From contig WGNR01000010.1 in the NCBI GenBank assembly GCA_016124445.1, forward strand, positions 186,001 to 250,000: 64,000 nucleotides of DNA, written 5' to 3'. Positions 48,796 to 59,990 of this stretch are shown in pieces. Made by a program: the position numbers and the translations under genes. The DNA is from a bacterium. Lineage in GTDB: Bacteria; Planctomycetota; Planctomycetia; Pirellulales; Pirellulaceae. A model generated the notes under the pieces. It saw only the letters and a list, made by a program, of their open reading frames with translations, was not told where the DNA came from and did no database searches. How positions within the stretch are numbered: the stretch's first letter is position 1; the number at the start of each line of letters is the position of its first letter.

Positions 48796-51700
48796 TCGTT
48801 TGAGGAATCACCTGGTGAGTCGGCTTCTGGTTTGGGTTCTAGCGGATGAATCGGCGAGAGCCCTTCCTTCTGCAAAACCTTCATGACCGAGTAATAGAAG
48901 ACCGGTGTGAAGATCAACCCGAAGCCAGTCACACCGAGCATGCCGCTGAAAACAGCCACCCCGAGTGCATACCGCATTTCAGCACCAGCCCCATGAGCCC
49001 ATAGCAGCGGGGCGACACCCAGCACAAACGCAAAGCTGGTCATCACGATGGGACGAAGCCGGGTAATGGCGGCTTCGACGGTGGCTTCCAGCAGCGGCTT
49101 ACCTTCTTTCTCCATCAGGTCTTTGGCGAACTCGACCACAAGAATGGCATTCTTACACGCCAGCCCGACTAACACGACAAACCCAATCTGCACGAAGATG
49201 TTCAAATCCAGCTGGGCGATGACAATCCCGGCGAGGGCCGCGAGAACACACATTGGCACGACCAGGATGATCGTTACCGGCAGTTCCCAGCTTTCGTACT
49301 GCGCCGCCAGGATGAGATAGACCAGGACAACGGCGCCAATCAGGGCCGAGATGGGGTTTTGCAGCACGTCACGCAATGTCGCGTATTGATTGGCTTCCTC
49401 CTGAAGGAAAGAGATTTCGGTCCACTCGGCGTTCATCGATGGCGGTAACTCTTCTTTCGCCAAGGTATTCATCATGTCGAGCACTTCGGAGCTACTGATA
49501 ATCGGCACGTTTACCCCGTTGATTGCGGCGGCAGGGTAGTTGTTATAGCGATTGATAAACATCGGGCCGACACTGTCTTCGATCGTGCAGAGGGTTCCGA
49601 GAGGAACCATCAGGCCGGTTCGGCTTTTCACTTTGAATTGCTTGACGGAATCGGCGTTCGCACGGAACCGCGACTCGGCCTGAACATTGACCTGCCACGT
49701 TCGGTTGAAACGATTGAAGTCGTTGACGTATTTACCGCCGCTAAAGACTTGCAGCGCATCGAATACGGAACTGAGCTCGACACCCATCGATTTGCATTTT
49801 TCTCGATCGATATCGATAAACAACTGAGGAGTGCTGGCCCGGAAACTGCTGTAGGCGACCACGATCCCCGGTTGATCTAAGGCAATTGAAGCCAGTCGGT
49901 CTGCTTGGGCTTGAAGAGCCGCGTAGCCATTGCTGCCTTGATCTTCGACCATGAGCTTGAAACCGCCGGCATTTCCCAGGCCGTTGATCGGAGGAGCTTG
50001 AAATACCGAAATGCGTGCCTCCTGAAGGTGGGCAAATTTCTTTCGCAATTCCAAGGCAATGTACTGGGCTCGTTCTTTCACCGATTCTCGCTTGGAAAAT
50101 GGCTCAAGCACCAAGAATCCGCCTCCCAGGTTCGAGCTGATGGCATTTTGAACGAATGACTGGCCGGTGACTTCGACAATGTGATTGACGCCATCTGTTT
50201 CCAAGGCAATTTTTTCGATTTCTCGCATCACCTTGTCTGTGCGTTCCAGAGAAGCGGAGTCGGGAAGCTGTACGTCGAAGATCAGGTAGCCCTGGTCCTG
50301 GGTCGGAATGAATCCACCTGGCACGGTAGTAAATCCATAGCCGGTCAGGCCGATCAGGCCTACGTAAACGATCAATGCGACAGCGCTAATCCGCAGCAGG
50401 GATGCGATGAATCGGCCGTAATGGTCAGTCACCCAATCAAAGCATCGATTGAATACGCCGAAAATAGCCGCCAGAAACTCATTCACGATGTGGGAAAGCA
50501 TGTAACCCACCATAGCGCCCGGTACAAAGCAGATCGCCTTAAGGAGAAAGGCATGGTCTGCGAAAACCGCGGCCTCGTCAGCCAAAAACTTCCCACCCAG
50601 CCATGCCGTTAGCAGCCCACCGAGGATAGCGATTCCCCACCAGGGAAGCGCCTCGCGATGCTTGGTGTGATCTTCGCCTGGTTTCGGATCTTTGAAGATC
50701 GAAGCGGCGCGAGCCGGAGTCATCGTCATCGCGTTCAATGCCGAAATCAACATCGAAGCCGCGATGGTCAGTGCGAACTGTCGAAAGAACTCGCCGGTAA
50801 CGCCGCCGAGAAACGCACTCGGAATAAATACGCTGCTCAAGACCAGGGTGATAGCAATGATGGGTCCGGTGATTTCGTCCATGGCGTTGATGGTCGCTTC
50901 GCGGACAGAGTAACCCATCGCGATCCAACGCTCGATGTTTTCCAGCACCACGATCGCATCGTCGACCACAATACCGATGGCCAGCACCAGGCCGAATAGC
51001 GTCAGGTTATTCAGCGTGAAACCCATGACGTAGAGGATCGCAAACGTACCGACCAGCGAAACGCCCACATCGATCATCGGCAGCATCACGGCTTTCCAGT
51101 CTTGCAGGAAGAAAAGCACGACGATTGCAACCAGAATGACCGCGTCGCGCAGTGTCTTGAAGACTTCTTCCACGGATTGCTCGATGAAAGGTGTCGTGTC
51201 GTAAGCGATCTCGTATTCCAGGCCTTGAGGAAACGTATTCTTCGTCTTCAGTTCTTTCATCTTGCGTTTGACGCGATCGCCGACATCCAAAGCATTGGTG
51301 CCAGGCAACTGAAAGACGCCCAACGCAGCCGACGGCTTCGAATCGAGTCGGCAGACCGTATTCTGGTTTTTGGCGCCCAGCTCGACGCGGCCGATATCGC
51401 GGATGTAGGTGATCTGCCCCGATTGTCCTGTCTTGACCACGATGTCTGCGAACTGCTCTGGAGTTTTCAGCCGGCCCAAGGTCGTCATGGTGAGCTGCAT
51501 CTGTTGACCAGGTGGCACCGGCGGTTGACCGATTTGCCCGGCAGCAACCTGAATGTTTTGTTCCTGGAGGGCTCTGACGACATCTCCGGCGGTGATGTCC
51601 CGCGAAGCCAGAGCATCGGGATTCAGCCAAACCCGCATGCTGTAGTCTTGTTGACCTAAGATGCTGACGTCTCCGACCCCTTCCAGGCGGGCAATCTGAT

Positions 51701-52211
51701 CGTGGATCTGAATCGTGGCGAAGTTGCTAAGAAACAAGTTGTCGTAGATCGGCTTGCCGGTCTCGGGGTCGTCTTCCGAGTAGAGATTCACCGCTAACAG
51801 AATGTTGGGAGACTTCTTCTTGGTGGTTACGCCCGTTTGCCGGACAACTTCCGGCAATAGTGGTGTGGCTTGGGAGACCCGGTTTTGGACCAGCACTTGG
51901 GCCATGTCCAAATTGGTTCCCAGGGCAAACGTGACAGTCAATGTGTAGCTTCCATCACTGGCCGATTGCGACGACATGTAAATCATGTTTTCGACGCCCA
52001 CCACTTGCTGCTCGATCGGAGCGGCCACCGTTTCGGCAACGACGTCGGCGCTCGCTCCAGGATACTGACAGGTAACCGAGACGGTCGGCGGTGCGATTTC
52101 CGGGTACTGGGCGATCGGCAGAAGCCAAGAGCACAGGATGCCAGCCAACACGATGACAATCGAGATCACCCAGGCAAAGATGGGACGATCGATAAAGAAG
52201 CGAGCCAGCAC
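48792..52211 (-). CDS. RND efflux pump (AcrB/HAE1 type)
   Basis: An 1139-residue proton-driven RND transporter of the inner membrane. Proton-relay residues are present: Asp417-Asp418 in TM4 (GIVVDDAIVVLENIER) and Lys in the TM10 block (GLACKNAILVVEFAK). The N-terminal FFIDRPIFAWVISIVIVLAG and porter-domain QGYLIFDVQLPDSASLERT are typical. It is about 90 residues longer than AcrB. The extra sequence is near 507-592 between TM6 and TM7 and has two hydrophobic stretches (WGIAILGGLLTAWLGG and AICFVPGAMVGYMLSHIV). It follows the adaptor gene by 63 bp. No outer-membrane TolC-type gene is adjacent, so a shared channel is assumed. Confidence 0.95.
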   Translation of the reverse strand: MLARFFIDRPIFAWVISIVIVLAGILCSWLLPIAQYPEIAPPTVSVTCQYPGASADVVAETVAAPIEQQVVGVENMIYMSSQSASDGSYTLTVTFALGTNLDMAQVLVQNRVSQATPLLPEVVRQTGVTTKKKSPNILLAVNLYSEDDPETGKPIYDNLFLSNFATIQIHDQIARLEGVGDVSILGQQDYSMRVWLNPDALASRDITAGDVVRALQEQNIQVAAGQIGQPPVPPGQQMQLTMTTLGRLKTPEQFADIVVKTGQSGQITYIRDIGRVELGAKNQNTVCRLDSKPSAALGVFQLPGTNALDVGDRVKRKMKELKTKNTFPQGLEYEIAYDTTPFIEQSVEEVFKTLRDAVILVAIVVLFFLQDWKAVMLPMIDVGVSLVGTFAILYVMGFTLNNLTLFGLVLAIGIVVDDAIVVLENIERWIAMGYSVREATINAMDEITGPIIAITLVLSSVFIPSAFLGGVTGEFFRQFALTIAASMLISALNAMTMTPARAASIFKDPKPGEDHTKHREALPWWGIAILGGLLTAWLGGKFLADEAAVFADHAFLLKAICFVPGAMVGYMLSHIVNEFLAAIFGVFNRCFDWVTDHYGRFIASLLRISAVALIVYVGLIGLTGYGFTTVPGGFIPTQDQGYLIFDVQLPDSASLERTDKVMREIEKIALETDGVNHIVEVTGQSFVQNAISSNLGGGFLVLEPFSKRESVKERAQYIALELRKKFAHLQEARISVFQAPPINGLGNAGGFKLMVEDQGSNGYAALQAQADRLASIALDQPGIVVAYSSFRASTPQLFIDIDREKCKSMGVELSSVFDALQVFSGGKYVNDFNRFNRTWQVNVQAESRFRANADSVKQFKVKSRTGLMVPLGTLCTIEDSVGPMFINRYNNYPAAAINGVNVPIISSSEVLDMMNTLAKEELPPSMNAEWTEISFLQEEANQYATLRDVLQNPISALIGAVVLVYLILAAQYESWELPVTIILVVPMCVLAALAGIVIAQLDLNIFVQIGFVVLVGLACKNAILVVEFAKDLMEKEGKPLLEATVEAAITRLRPIVMTSFAFVLGVAPLLWAHGAGAEMRYALGVAVFSGMLGVTGFGLIFTPVFYYSVMKVLQKEGLSPIHPLEPKPEADSPGDSSND

Positions 52212-52274
52212 GATGCTATCCTTCGTTGTTGATCGGTATAGGTTGGCTTGAAGCGGGGATACGCTAGCGAATGC

Positions 52275-53552
52275 TCAGGAACCGGACGGTCGATCGACTG
52301 GTTGTGGCTTGGGTGTCGTTTCAGCAGGCGGCTTTTCCTCGCCGTTTGTCATCGTCTCGCTTTTGGCGGAACGCAAGAACTCGGGGTCAATCCCAGGGGG
52401 CTCAGGCATGGTCGTTTTTTCGGCCAGGACTGGCTTGCCTGGTCGAACTTGCAGGATTCCGTTCACGATGACCTGGTCGCCTTCCTGGACGCCGCTTGTG
52501 ACTACTTGCAACTTGCCATGCTTGGTTCCCAGTTCGACGTTTCGCCGCTGGGCGTCTCCCTTTTCATCCATTACGTACACGTAACGTTCGCTTTGGTCGG
52601 CGCCGATGGCTGTTTCAGGAACAAGGATGGCGTCGTAAGGCTTACCCGAGGCAACTTTGACTCGGGTAAAAAGTCCAGGCCGTAAGCTGCCAAGCTTGTT
52701 GGGAACAACAGCACGAACGGTGATCGTGCCGGTCCCTGGATTTACCTGGTTGGAACCAAAGTCGACGATTCCTAACTTCGGATAGATGGTACCATCAGCC
52801 AAAGTCAGCTGGACCGGGATCTTTCGCTCGCGGAGCGAATTATCTCCTTGAGTGTCGGAAACGGTTGGGTGCTCTTCGAGATAACGCAACAGGGCGATTT
52901 CATCGACGTCAAAATAGGCATACATCGGATCGACCGAAACGATCGTGGTCAGCAAAGTTGGCGTACCAACCCCGCTTTGAATCAAGTTGCCTTTGGTGAC
53001 ATAGGTGCGGTCGATGTGGCCGGTGATGGCCGCCGTGATGGTGCAATAATCGAGATTGACCTTTGTGGCGGCGACTTGGGCCTGGGCAGTGGCGATTTGA
53101 GCTTGAGCTTCGTTAGCGGCTGCGACGCTTTCGTCGTAGAGTTCCTGGCTCACGGCGCCATTGCCGACCAGCTTCTTGTTTCGGGCCAGCGTCGCGTCCG
53201 CCAACGTGGCTTTGGCTTCGTAAAGCTTGACCTGGGATAAGGCCTGGTTGTATTCGGCTTCGTAAGTACGTTTGTCGATCAGGTAGAGCAGTTCGCCGGC
53301 CTTGACCATATCACCGTCTTGAAAGGCGACTTCCTGCAAGTAACCGGAAACTTTGGCATAAACGTCTACCGATGCGATCGAGTCGACATGCCCGGTGTAT
53401 TCATCGAAGTCGAGTACCTGCCGCTTGATTGCCGGTGCCACCGTTACGGAAGGAGGCCCGATGGTAGGCATTTGGCGGCGCCGGCCGCAGCCACTGGCAA
53501 TCAAAACGACCGACAGAAGAAAACAGGTCAGGTAACGCACGTCGTGCTTCAT
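52275..53552 (-). CDS. RND efflux periplasmic adaptor lipoprotein
   Basis: A 425-residue membrane-fusion protein linking the RND pump to an outer-membrane channel. Start ATG 53552 gives a lipoprotein signal with lipobox SVVLIASGC (Cys22). Lipoyl-like half-motifs appear as VDVYAKVSGYLQEVAFQDGD and YCTITAAITGHIDRTYVTKG, separated by a coiled-coil hairpin (Ala/Gln-rich, about 95-175). The beta-barrel (AVVPNKLGSLRPGLFTRVKV) and membrane-proximal domain follow. The C-terminal tail is Pro/Lys/Glu-rich. It is the first gene of the efflux operon. No regulator is adjacent, and drug or metal specificity cannot be told. Confidence 0.93.
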   Translation of the reverse strand: MKHDVRYLTCFLLSVVLIASGCGRRRQMPTIGPPSVTVAPAIKRQVLDFDEYTGHVDSIASVDVYAKVSGYLQEVAFQDGDMVKAGELLYLIDKRTYEAEYNQALSQVKLYEAKATLADATLARNKKLVGNGAVSQELYDESVAAANEAQAQIATAQAQVAATKVNLDYCTITAAITGHIDRTYVTKGNLIQSGVGTPTLLTTIVSVDPMYAYFDVDEIALLRYLEEHPTVSDTQGDNSLRERKIPVQLTLADGTIYPKLGIVDFGSNQVNPGTGTITVRAVVPNKLGSLRPGLFTRVKVASGKPYDAILVPETAIGADQSERYVYVMDEKGDAQRRNVELGTKHGKLQVVTSGVQEGDQVIVNGILQVRPGKPVLAEKTTMPEPPGIDPEFLRSAKSETMTNGEEKPPAETTPKPQPVDRPSGS

Positions 53553-53853
53553 GATTTGCTTCTCGAGGTTGTTCGATAGAGGTGCTCGGGATCGATCGAT
53601 GTGCAAGCAACCAGTTTCTCCGAAACGATTGCGAATGCCAGGGGACTGGCCAGACGACCGGTTCGGAACCATGGCGAACCGCATTCGTTTGCTCAGTTAT
53701 AACGTGCTGCCGCTATGAAAAAAGCCGTTGACCATCCCAGGTTCAAGTTGGTTCGAAAGCAGGAGCGGTCTCCAACTTGCAGTGAGATCGACTCGAGCCG
53801 ATGTGGTTTCGATCATCCCCATTCGTTTGGCCTGACGGGGCCGGAACGCCGCG
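53553..53853. other. Intergenic region, no gene seen
   Basis: About 300 bp between the end of the CHASE hybrid kinase gene and the start of the efflux operon, both minus-strand. It should contain the efflux promoter. A T-run (CTTTTTTC on the minus strand near 53720) has no convincing stem before it. Confidence 0.4.
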
Positions 53854-56800
53854 TTATTCGCGAGCGGCTTGATCGTGCGTGTTCGATCCTGTTTCGTCGC
53901 AGAAGTTTTCGAGAATGGGAAATATTTTTTCAAGATTCTCGGCAAGAGTTGCTATCAGAAAGGGACAATCGTCCAACGCGTTCTCGTCAGCGAGTTGTTC
54001 TAGCTGCTGGGCGATCGAGCCCGCGTCGTTTTGATGGAAGAACCTCAGGGCGCTCTTTAAGCGATGAGAAGCCAGGCCGAGCTCATGGTTATCGTCGATT
54101 TCGAGCGACCTTTGAATACGTTTCAGGCTTTGTTTCATTTCCGGGAGATATGCCTGAACGATCTCCAAGAGTGCATGCTTGTCCCCGCCAAGCCGGTCCA
54201 GAATGGCATCCCAGGGAATGGCTAGAGGTTCATTCGGAGTGCTCGGTTGTCTCGGCGAGATCGAGCTTGAGCTTTGAGCCACTTTCTTCGATCCTGCCCG
54301 GGAGACCAATAGGGCGTGATCAATCGCGGCGTGCAGTTCGGTGATCGAAAGAGGCTTGGCCACGTAGCTGTCAACACCTGCTTCCAGGCACCGCGCTTGA
54401 TCCAAAGGTAGCGCGTGGGCGGTCGTGGCCACGATGGGGAGATGTTTGCCCGAGATTCGTTCCGATTTGCGAATTGCCTTGGTTGCCGTCAACCCGTCCA
54501 TTTCGGGCATCTGAACGTCCATCAGCACGACATCGAACGTTTGCTCCTCAAGCAGCCGCAATGCTTCCAGGCCATTCTCCGCAATCGTGATCTTATGCCC
54601 GAACCGACTTAGCATCGACACGGCCACTTTTTGATTCGGTCGGCTATCTTCTGCCAGCAGGATGTTCCGAGGTTGGCGAGTCGTCGATTCGTCTGCCATG
54701 TTGCTGCCCCGTGGACGTTGGTAGTCTGGGCCGCCAAACAGGCCGATTCCGCGTAAGATTGCTTCCATCACTTCCGACGGCCGAGCAGGTTTCATCACCC
54801 GCGCGCAGATCCGGAGCGATTGTTGACGTTCGGCCGAATCGAGATCACCAGATGATGCAAGAATTGCGATTGGGTCTCCATACAATTCGGGCTCTTTCCG
54901 GATTTGTTCAACAAAATCTAATCCGTCCGCGTCGGGCATTTTCATATCGGTAACGACCACATCGAACGGATGTTGATTGGTGCATGCTGCTCGAAGCTGC
55001 TGCCAGGCTTCGCTGGCACTGCTTGCGGAGCTGGCCACAAGGCCTTCTGATTCGACGATGTCTACCATCGTTTGGCGATTGATCTTGTTATCGTCAACGA
55101 TCAGCACGCGTTTACCGCGAAGCTGCTGGACTTGGGCCTCCCAGTCGGTATCGGCCGGGCTATCGCTGGTGTGGACCAAGACCGAGAATCGAAACGTACT
55201 GCCGACCCCTGGTTCGCTGGTGACGGTAATTTCGCCACCAAGCAGTTGGGCCAGGCTGGAAGAAATGGTTAGCCCTAAGCCAGTTCCCCCGTATCGTCGG
55301 GTCATGGAGTTATCGGCTTGCTCGAAGACATCGAAGATGACTTCCAGTTTGTCTTGAGCAATGCCCACCCCAGTGTCGTTGACCGAGAATTCAAGCATGA
55401 GCTGATTCTCCCCTGCCTTGGGAGAGTCGACCAATCGGCACGAGACGTCGACCTGGCCGCTGGGAGTGAATTTAATCGCATTGCCGACCAGGTTGACCAG
55501 GATTTGCCGGATACGCCCGGCGTCGCCGCGAACGACCTGCGGCACTTCGGGGTTGACTTGGTAAACGATATCCAGGTTCCGTTTCGCGGCCTTTTGCGAA
55601 AGTGGTTTCAGCACGTTCGCGATTACATCGCGTGGTTGAAAGTCGGTTTCATGCAGTCGAAGCTTGCCTGCCTCGATACGCGAGAAATCCAATAAATCAT
55701 TGATGATCGTCAGCAACGAACTCGATGCGTCGGAAACGGTTTGCAGGTAATCACGCTGGTCTGGAGTCAGGTCGGTGCGAAGGACCGATTCCGTCAAGCC
55801 GATGATCGCATTCATCGGCGTTCGGATTTCGTGACTCATGTTTGCCAGGAACTCACTCTTCGCTCGGCTTGCTTCCTCGGCTTTGGACTGGGCGACCTTG
55901 GCAAGTGCTTCACTGACTTGAATCTCTTGAAACAAGCTATGGGTTACCGCTTCGTTGCGGCCCATCGACCAAACGATCGAGACCAGAAGCAAGGAGAGAA
56001 GCGTACCACCGACTCCGATCAATGACGGCGTAACCCGATCAATCCGGGCCTCGAATTGAGGACTACTGTTGGTTTGAACGGACCAAGTTCGTCCTCCGGC
56101 AACAATCAGGGAGGTTGCCGTGTACTTACTTTGCCGCTTCGTAGACGGGGATTCCGTTTCGGTTGAGTTAGAGTTTTGGTCAAGGGAACTGTACAGCAAG
56201 ACCTTGTCGTCCGGCTGGTCGACATCCATGATTTCAATTCCCAGCGACTCTTGATTCAGATGCTCGACGCCATTAAGCATTTCATTCAAGACAATCGGAG
56301 CGTATGCCAGGCCAATCAGGTTTTGCTCGCGCTCTTCGGGGGTATCAGGAGGAGAACCTGTTCGATAAATCGGCAACATATACAGAAACCCAGTCGTCTT
56401 TTGTGCTTCCTGTAGGAGTTCGATTCTTCCTGTAATCTGCGGTTTTCCGGTCCGGATCGCTTTTTCGGCAGCTTCTCGACGCGTTGCTTCCGAACCGATG
56501 TCGTATCCCCACGCAGGGAGGTTTCGGGGCAGGGGGTAGATGTATTTGATCACGTACAAATCGGGCGCTGTCGATTTGCCGGTAACCGAAAAATCAGGGG
56601 CGTCGTCCGCCTGTTCTCGAGCGATGAATTGTTCGAGGTCTTTACGGGGAACACGCTGGATCACGCCAATGCCGATTGCGCCGGGGAATTCAGAATTCAA
56701 ATCGCGCGAGTTGACAAAGTTCGCGAATTCATCGCGTGTTACTTTCTCGCTGGCAAGATAGAGTCCTCGAACGCCACGCAAGCCGTACACAATCCGGTTG

Positions 56801-57675
56801 ATTCGGCGATCGATTTCTTCGACGGACAATTTGGATAGGGAGTCAAAGCGAGAGCGATTGATCCGATCGATATTCAGTTGCGAATCAAATACAACGGCAG
56901 AAGTGACCAGAATGCCAACCAGGAAAATCGCCGTCAGGATGATTGAGATCCTCCGCGATCGGCTTAATTCTTTGACTACCAGCTTACAGGCATCCGCACT
57001 GCTTGCGATGTTTTGGGCTGCCATGGCAAGCAAATTGGCCATGGCAATCATGGTTAACAAAATGGCGGTATGGATCGCCGTGGTCGAGAAGATCGTTTCG
57101 CCGCGTAGCCCAGTTGCGCGAATCAGGTAAAGCACAACCCCGGCCGATCCCAGCAAGCCGGCAATTCCCAACAGAATTCTACCTGCCGAGCGGGCGCGAG
57201 TTTCCAACAGCAGAAAGCCCGAGGAAAGGGCAAGCAGGCCGAGTGCGGTTCCGGCCGACATCAGGCCAGGAGGCTTACCTTCGGCAATCGATCGGGAATC
57301 AGCGCTAACCAACGTGTCGATCCCAATCTGAAACCCGCCGATAGATTCGATCAGGCTTACCACCCCAAGACAGAGGACAAACGTCGCTATCATCTCTGGT
57401 AGCCGTTTTACCGAGGATTGCGTCAGGTAGTCTCGGATCTGGAGAAGGCTGGCCATTGCCAGGCAGCCTAGTCCCAGGGCCGTATTGAACTTCATCGTTG
57501 GCAAGCCGTCGATTAAAGATCGAAGCGACACGAACCCGAGCGGCCACGAGATCATCACCGCAATCGAGACGGCCAATGCCACGCCTAACAGAAGACATGC
57601 CGCCATGATCCACCAGGCCGCAGAGATTAATTGCGTTTGTTCGGAGGGATCTTTATGAATCAGCGAATTTACCAT
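53854..57675 (-). CDS. CHASE hybrid kinase with two receivers and Hpt
   Basis: A 1273-residue membrane sensor from ATG 57675 (an upstream in-frame TTG is less likely). The N-terminus has about seven to eight helices (20-250). A further helix (near 270-285) precedes a periplasmic CHASE domain (about 290-540) with [14 protein letters not shown] and [19 protein letters not shown]. One more TM follows, then HisKA with His615 ([14 protein letters not shown]), the ATPase domain with [11 protein letters not shown], receiver 1 with Asp910 ([11 protein letters not shown]), receiver 2 with Asp1053 ([11 protein letters not shown]), and Hpt with His1204 ([11 protein letters not shown]). All relay residues are present. 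It is a single gene; the cognate regulator is not in the window. Confidence 0.93.
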   Translation of the reverse strand: MVNSLIHKDPSEQTQLISAAWWIMAACLLLGVALAVSIAVMISWPLGFVSLRSLIDGLPTMKFNTALGLGCLAMASLLQIRDYLTQSSVKRLPEMIATFVLCLGVVSLIESIGGFQIGIDTLVSADSRSIAEGKPPGLMSAGTALGLLALSSGFLLLETRARSAGRILLGIAGLLGSAGVVLYLIRATGLRGETIFSTTAIHTAILLTMIAMANLLAMAAQNIASSADACKLVVKELSRSRRISIILTAIFLVGILVTSAVVFDSQLNIDRINRSRFDSLSKLSVEEIDRRINRIVYGLRGVRGLYLASEKVTRDEFANFVNSRDLNSEFPGAIGIGVIQRVPRKDLEQFIAREQADDAPDFSVTGKSTAPDLYVIKYIYPLPRNLPAWGYDIGSEATRREAAEKAIRTGKPQITGRIELLQEAQKTTGFLYMLPIYRTGSPPDTPEEREQNLIGLAYAPIVLNEMLNGVEHLNQESLGIEIMDVDQPDDKVLLYSSLDQNSNSTETESPSTKRQSKYTATSLIVAGGRTWSVQTNSSPQFEARIDRVTPSLIGVGGTLLSLLLVSIVWSMGRNEAVTHSLFQEIQVSEALAKVAQSKAEEASRAKSEFLANMSHEIRTPMNAIIGLTESVLRTDLTPDQRDYLQTVSDASSSLLTIINDLLDFSRIEAGKLRLHETDFQPRDVIANVLKPLSQKAAKRNLDIVYQVNPEVPQVVRGDAGRIRQILVNLVGNAIKFTPSGQVDVSCRLVDSPKAGENQLMLEFSVNDTGVGIAQDKLEVIFDVFEQADNSMTRRYGGTGLGLTISSSLAQLLGGEITVTSEPGVGSTFRFSVLVHTSDSPADTDWEAQVQQLRGKRVLIVDDNKINRQTMVDIVESEGLVASSASSASEAWQQLRAACTNQHPFDVVVTDMKMPDADGLDFVEQIRKEPELYGDPIAILASSGDLDSAERQQSLRICARVMKPARPSEVMEAILRGIGLFGGPDYQRPRGSNMADESTTRQPRNILLAEDSRPNQKVAVSMLSRFGHKITIAENGLEALRLLEEQTFDVVLMDVQMPEMDGLTATKAIRKSERISGKHLPIVATTAHALPLDQARCLEAGVDSYVAKPLSITELHAAIDHALLVSRAGSKKVAQSSSSISPRQPSTPNEPLAIPWDAILDRLGGDKHALLEIVQAYLPEMKQSLKRIQRSLEIDDNHELGLASHRLKSALRFFHQNDAGSIAQQLEQLADENALDDCPFLIATLAENLEKIFPILENFCDETGSNTHDQAARE

Positions 57676-57882
57676 GCACCCATTCCACGAGATCGAAGGC
57701 AGCCCTGCAAGATCTAGTGAAACCGCAAGCGGCGGAAAAAACAATCCGATGGTTTTGAGAATCTTTTGTCGTTTGTCTACTTTCGCTGGTCCAAGTTTCC
57801 TCCAGCAAGAGCCAGGTCTCGGGCGATTGCGATAGTTATCGCATCAACTCGCTCCTCAAATCAATGTCCTCCGTACTTGTTC

Positions 57883-57921
57883 AAAAAAAGGATGCATTTG
57901 TCGAAACTCATGCACCCTTTT
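57883..57921 (-). terminator. Intrinsic terminator of SASA-family gene
   Basis: On the minus strand AAAAGGGTGCAT pairs with ATGCATCCTTTT (one mismatch) around a 12-nt loop and runs into a block of seven T. It starts about 30 bp after the stop codon of the SASA-family gene. Confidence 0.75.
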
Positions 57922-57951
57922 CTGTTTTTGCCTGGAAGGATCGATAGGAGC

Positions 57952-59838
57952 TTAATTAGAGAGTTCTTCGATCAGCAGTTGAGCTTCTTGCAAGCGACGT
58001 TGCTTGTCTTGTTCTCGCAGTGCCTGCAAGATCTTCCCTCGATCACCGCGCGAAAGAGGCAGTTCGATGTCATTGCCAAGAACTCCCTTTGGTACTTCAT
58101 AGTCATCCCAATCGTCGCTCCGCTGAGTGGCGAAGGGGACATCCGAGTTACCGCCAGCCTGAAGGTTGCCCATTGGGTTGCGTCCCCAGGCATATCGGTA
58201 GTGAACGGGGTGGGGCACCATTGGACTAGTGAGAACAAGTTGTCGGCGATCGTACTGGATGCGTCCCCGATCGTCTTTGCCCCGCTCGCCGTAGGCAACA
58301 ATCGCTGGATGGAAGCGACCATCTTCGCCTGCGATGGCGAAACCTTCGATCGCTCCATCTCCTGGATCGCCCACATCGGTATCCATGGTAAGCACGAGGG
58401 CTCCGTCCGTTTTGGCCATCTCGATCAACATCGGCGGTTTCCAGCGCAGTTTGCCGTCGAAACCATACTGCGTTGCCAATGCCCACCGCGCGATTCGTTC
58501 GCCAGCAGGGATTTTGAGCTGAGGATGATACCAGCGTCGACGGAGATCGTAGGTGCTGACGAAGCCGATCTGTTTGTCGCCCGTATTGTAAAGGTCGAGA
58601 AACGTCTTGTACTGGGACGCTCGGATCTCGATGCCGACGTTGAGCATCTTCTCGCAGTAGTCGTCGCGAGTCTGAGGGTAGCCGTCTGTGCAGAGGGAAA
58701 GGATGCCGAACGGCATTTCAGGATCTTTGAAAGCACCCCGCCAGGCTTTGATCATTTCGGGGAAGATATCCGCATACATTCGAGCCCCCACAGAACCCTG
58801 GAACGCATTGTTAAAACCCTGGTGGAAGATGGCTCCTTTGACCGAAAGACCTTCCAACGGAGCGATCATCCCGGCGTAACAGTTGCCAGGGTAGTTAGGA
58901 TCGCCGATCGGTCCGGGCCGAAGATCGCTAGGAGCCTCTTTTTGATTGTCAGGAATTGGCTTACCTTCCTTCTCCAGCCGCGCGATCAGGTCTTTGTGCT
59001 TCTGAATACGGTTGTCCAGGTCGGCCTGGGCATCCCACTGGGCAACTTTCTCATCAGACTCTGCCAGTTTGGCTTTGGTCGTGTCGCTATTCATCGATCG
59101 CAGGACGGGAAGCGGCGTCCACGTTTCGACGGTCGTTCCACCTCGTGAAGCATCGATGACGCCGATCGGTACGCCGCTCGCCTTATGCACTCGTCGGGCA
59201 AAGACGTAGCCGATCGCTGAAAGTTCACGAACCGACTCCGGTGTGCAGAGGTCCCAATTACCTTTATGGAAATGACGCTTCGACCAATCGCTCCACTCGT
59301 ACAATCTGGCGAACGCAGGCTTCGGCTCCGGTCCGATTCCGACAGGAACCGTCAGGATGCGAAGCTCAGGAAAATCGGCCGAGACTATTTCCAACTCGCC
59401 ATTTTCGACTCGCTCGAGCGGAAACTCCATATTGCTCTGGCCACCCAGCACCCAAACATCGCCGATCAGGATGTTTTCGAGAGTCAATGTCTCGTCCGAT
59501 CCTTGAATGGTCAACTTCTGCGGAGAGTGATTCGCAGGTAGCGGAGGAAGGGTGACTTCCCATTTGCGATCCTTGGTCGCCTCCGCGGTGGCCTCGTTGC
59601 CGCCGAATGAGACGGTAACTTTCTCGCCGGGGTTGGCCCAGCCCCAAATGTGGATCGGCTTATCGCGTTGGATCACCATATTGGTTTGAAAGACGTTGCT
59701 AACGCAGAGGCCTTCGCCAATGGCAGGCACCTCCACGACGTTTTCGCGCGGCATCGATTGGGCGAAGACATTCGATGAAGTCAGGCAGGTCAAACTGAAG
59801 GTTGCGAGCAGCAGGCCCAGCGGGATGAAGTGTTTCAT
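57952..59838 (-). CDS. SASA-family esterase (sialate O-acetylesterase-like)
   Basis: A 628-residue exported SGNH-type esterase that would remove acetyl groups from sialic acid or other sugars. ATG 59838 begins the signal peptide (MKHFIPLGLLLATFSLTCLTSSNVFA). Block I is VLGGQSNMEFPL with nucleophile Ser135. A later SRGGT motif (VIDASRGGTTVETW) matches the family. The usual Q-G-E-x-N block reads FHQGFNNAF here, with Glu replaced by Phe. C-terminal strands end in MPHPVHYRYAWGRNPMGNL, where the catalytic Asp/His are expected. It is a single gene with its own terminator, and may pair functionally with the sialidase at 36 kb. Confidence 0.87.
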   Translation of the reverse strand: MKHFIPLGLLLATFSLTCLTSSNVFAQSMPRENVVEVPAIGEGLCVSNVFQTNMVIQRDKPIHIWGWANPGEKVTVSFGGNEATAEATKDRKWEVTLPPLPANHSPQKLTIQGSDETLTLENILIGDVWVLGGQSNMEFPLERVENGELEIVSADFPELRILTVPVGIGPEPKPAFARLYEWSDWSKRHFHKGNWDLCTPESVRELSAIGYVFARRVHKASGVPIGVIDASRGGTTVETWTPLPVLRSMNSDTTKAKLAESDEKVAQWDAQADLDNRIQKHKDLIARLEKEGKPIPDNQKEAPSDLRPGPIGDPNYPGNCYAGMIAPLEGLSVKGAIFHQGFNNAFQGSVGARMYADIFPEMIKAWRGAFKDPEMPFGILSLCTDGYPQTRDDYCEKMLNVGIEIRASQYKTFLDLYNTGDKQIGFVSTYDLRRRWYHPQLKIPAGERIARWALATQYGFDGKLRWKPPMLIEMAKTDGALVLTMDTDVGDPGDGAIEGFAIAGEDGRFHPAIVAYGERGKDDRGRIQYDRRQLVLTSPMVPHPVHYRYAWGRNPMGNLQAGGNSDVPFATQRSDDWDDYEVPKGVLGNDIELPLSRGDRGKILQALREQDKQRRLQEAQLLIEELSN

Positions 59839-59990
59839 GATTGGCGATATCCGCGCGAATAAAAGATGGAGAGAGGATTCCAGGTTTGCAGGATTAATAT
59901 GAGGATAGGCAAACGACATATTTCTCAGACGCAAAATCGCGTGCAATGAGTTGGCGTTCATCGTTGCCAGGTCCTGTCGAGAATCGGAAA

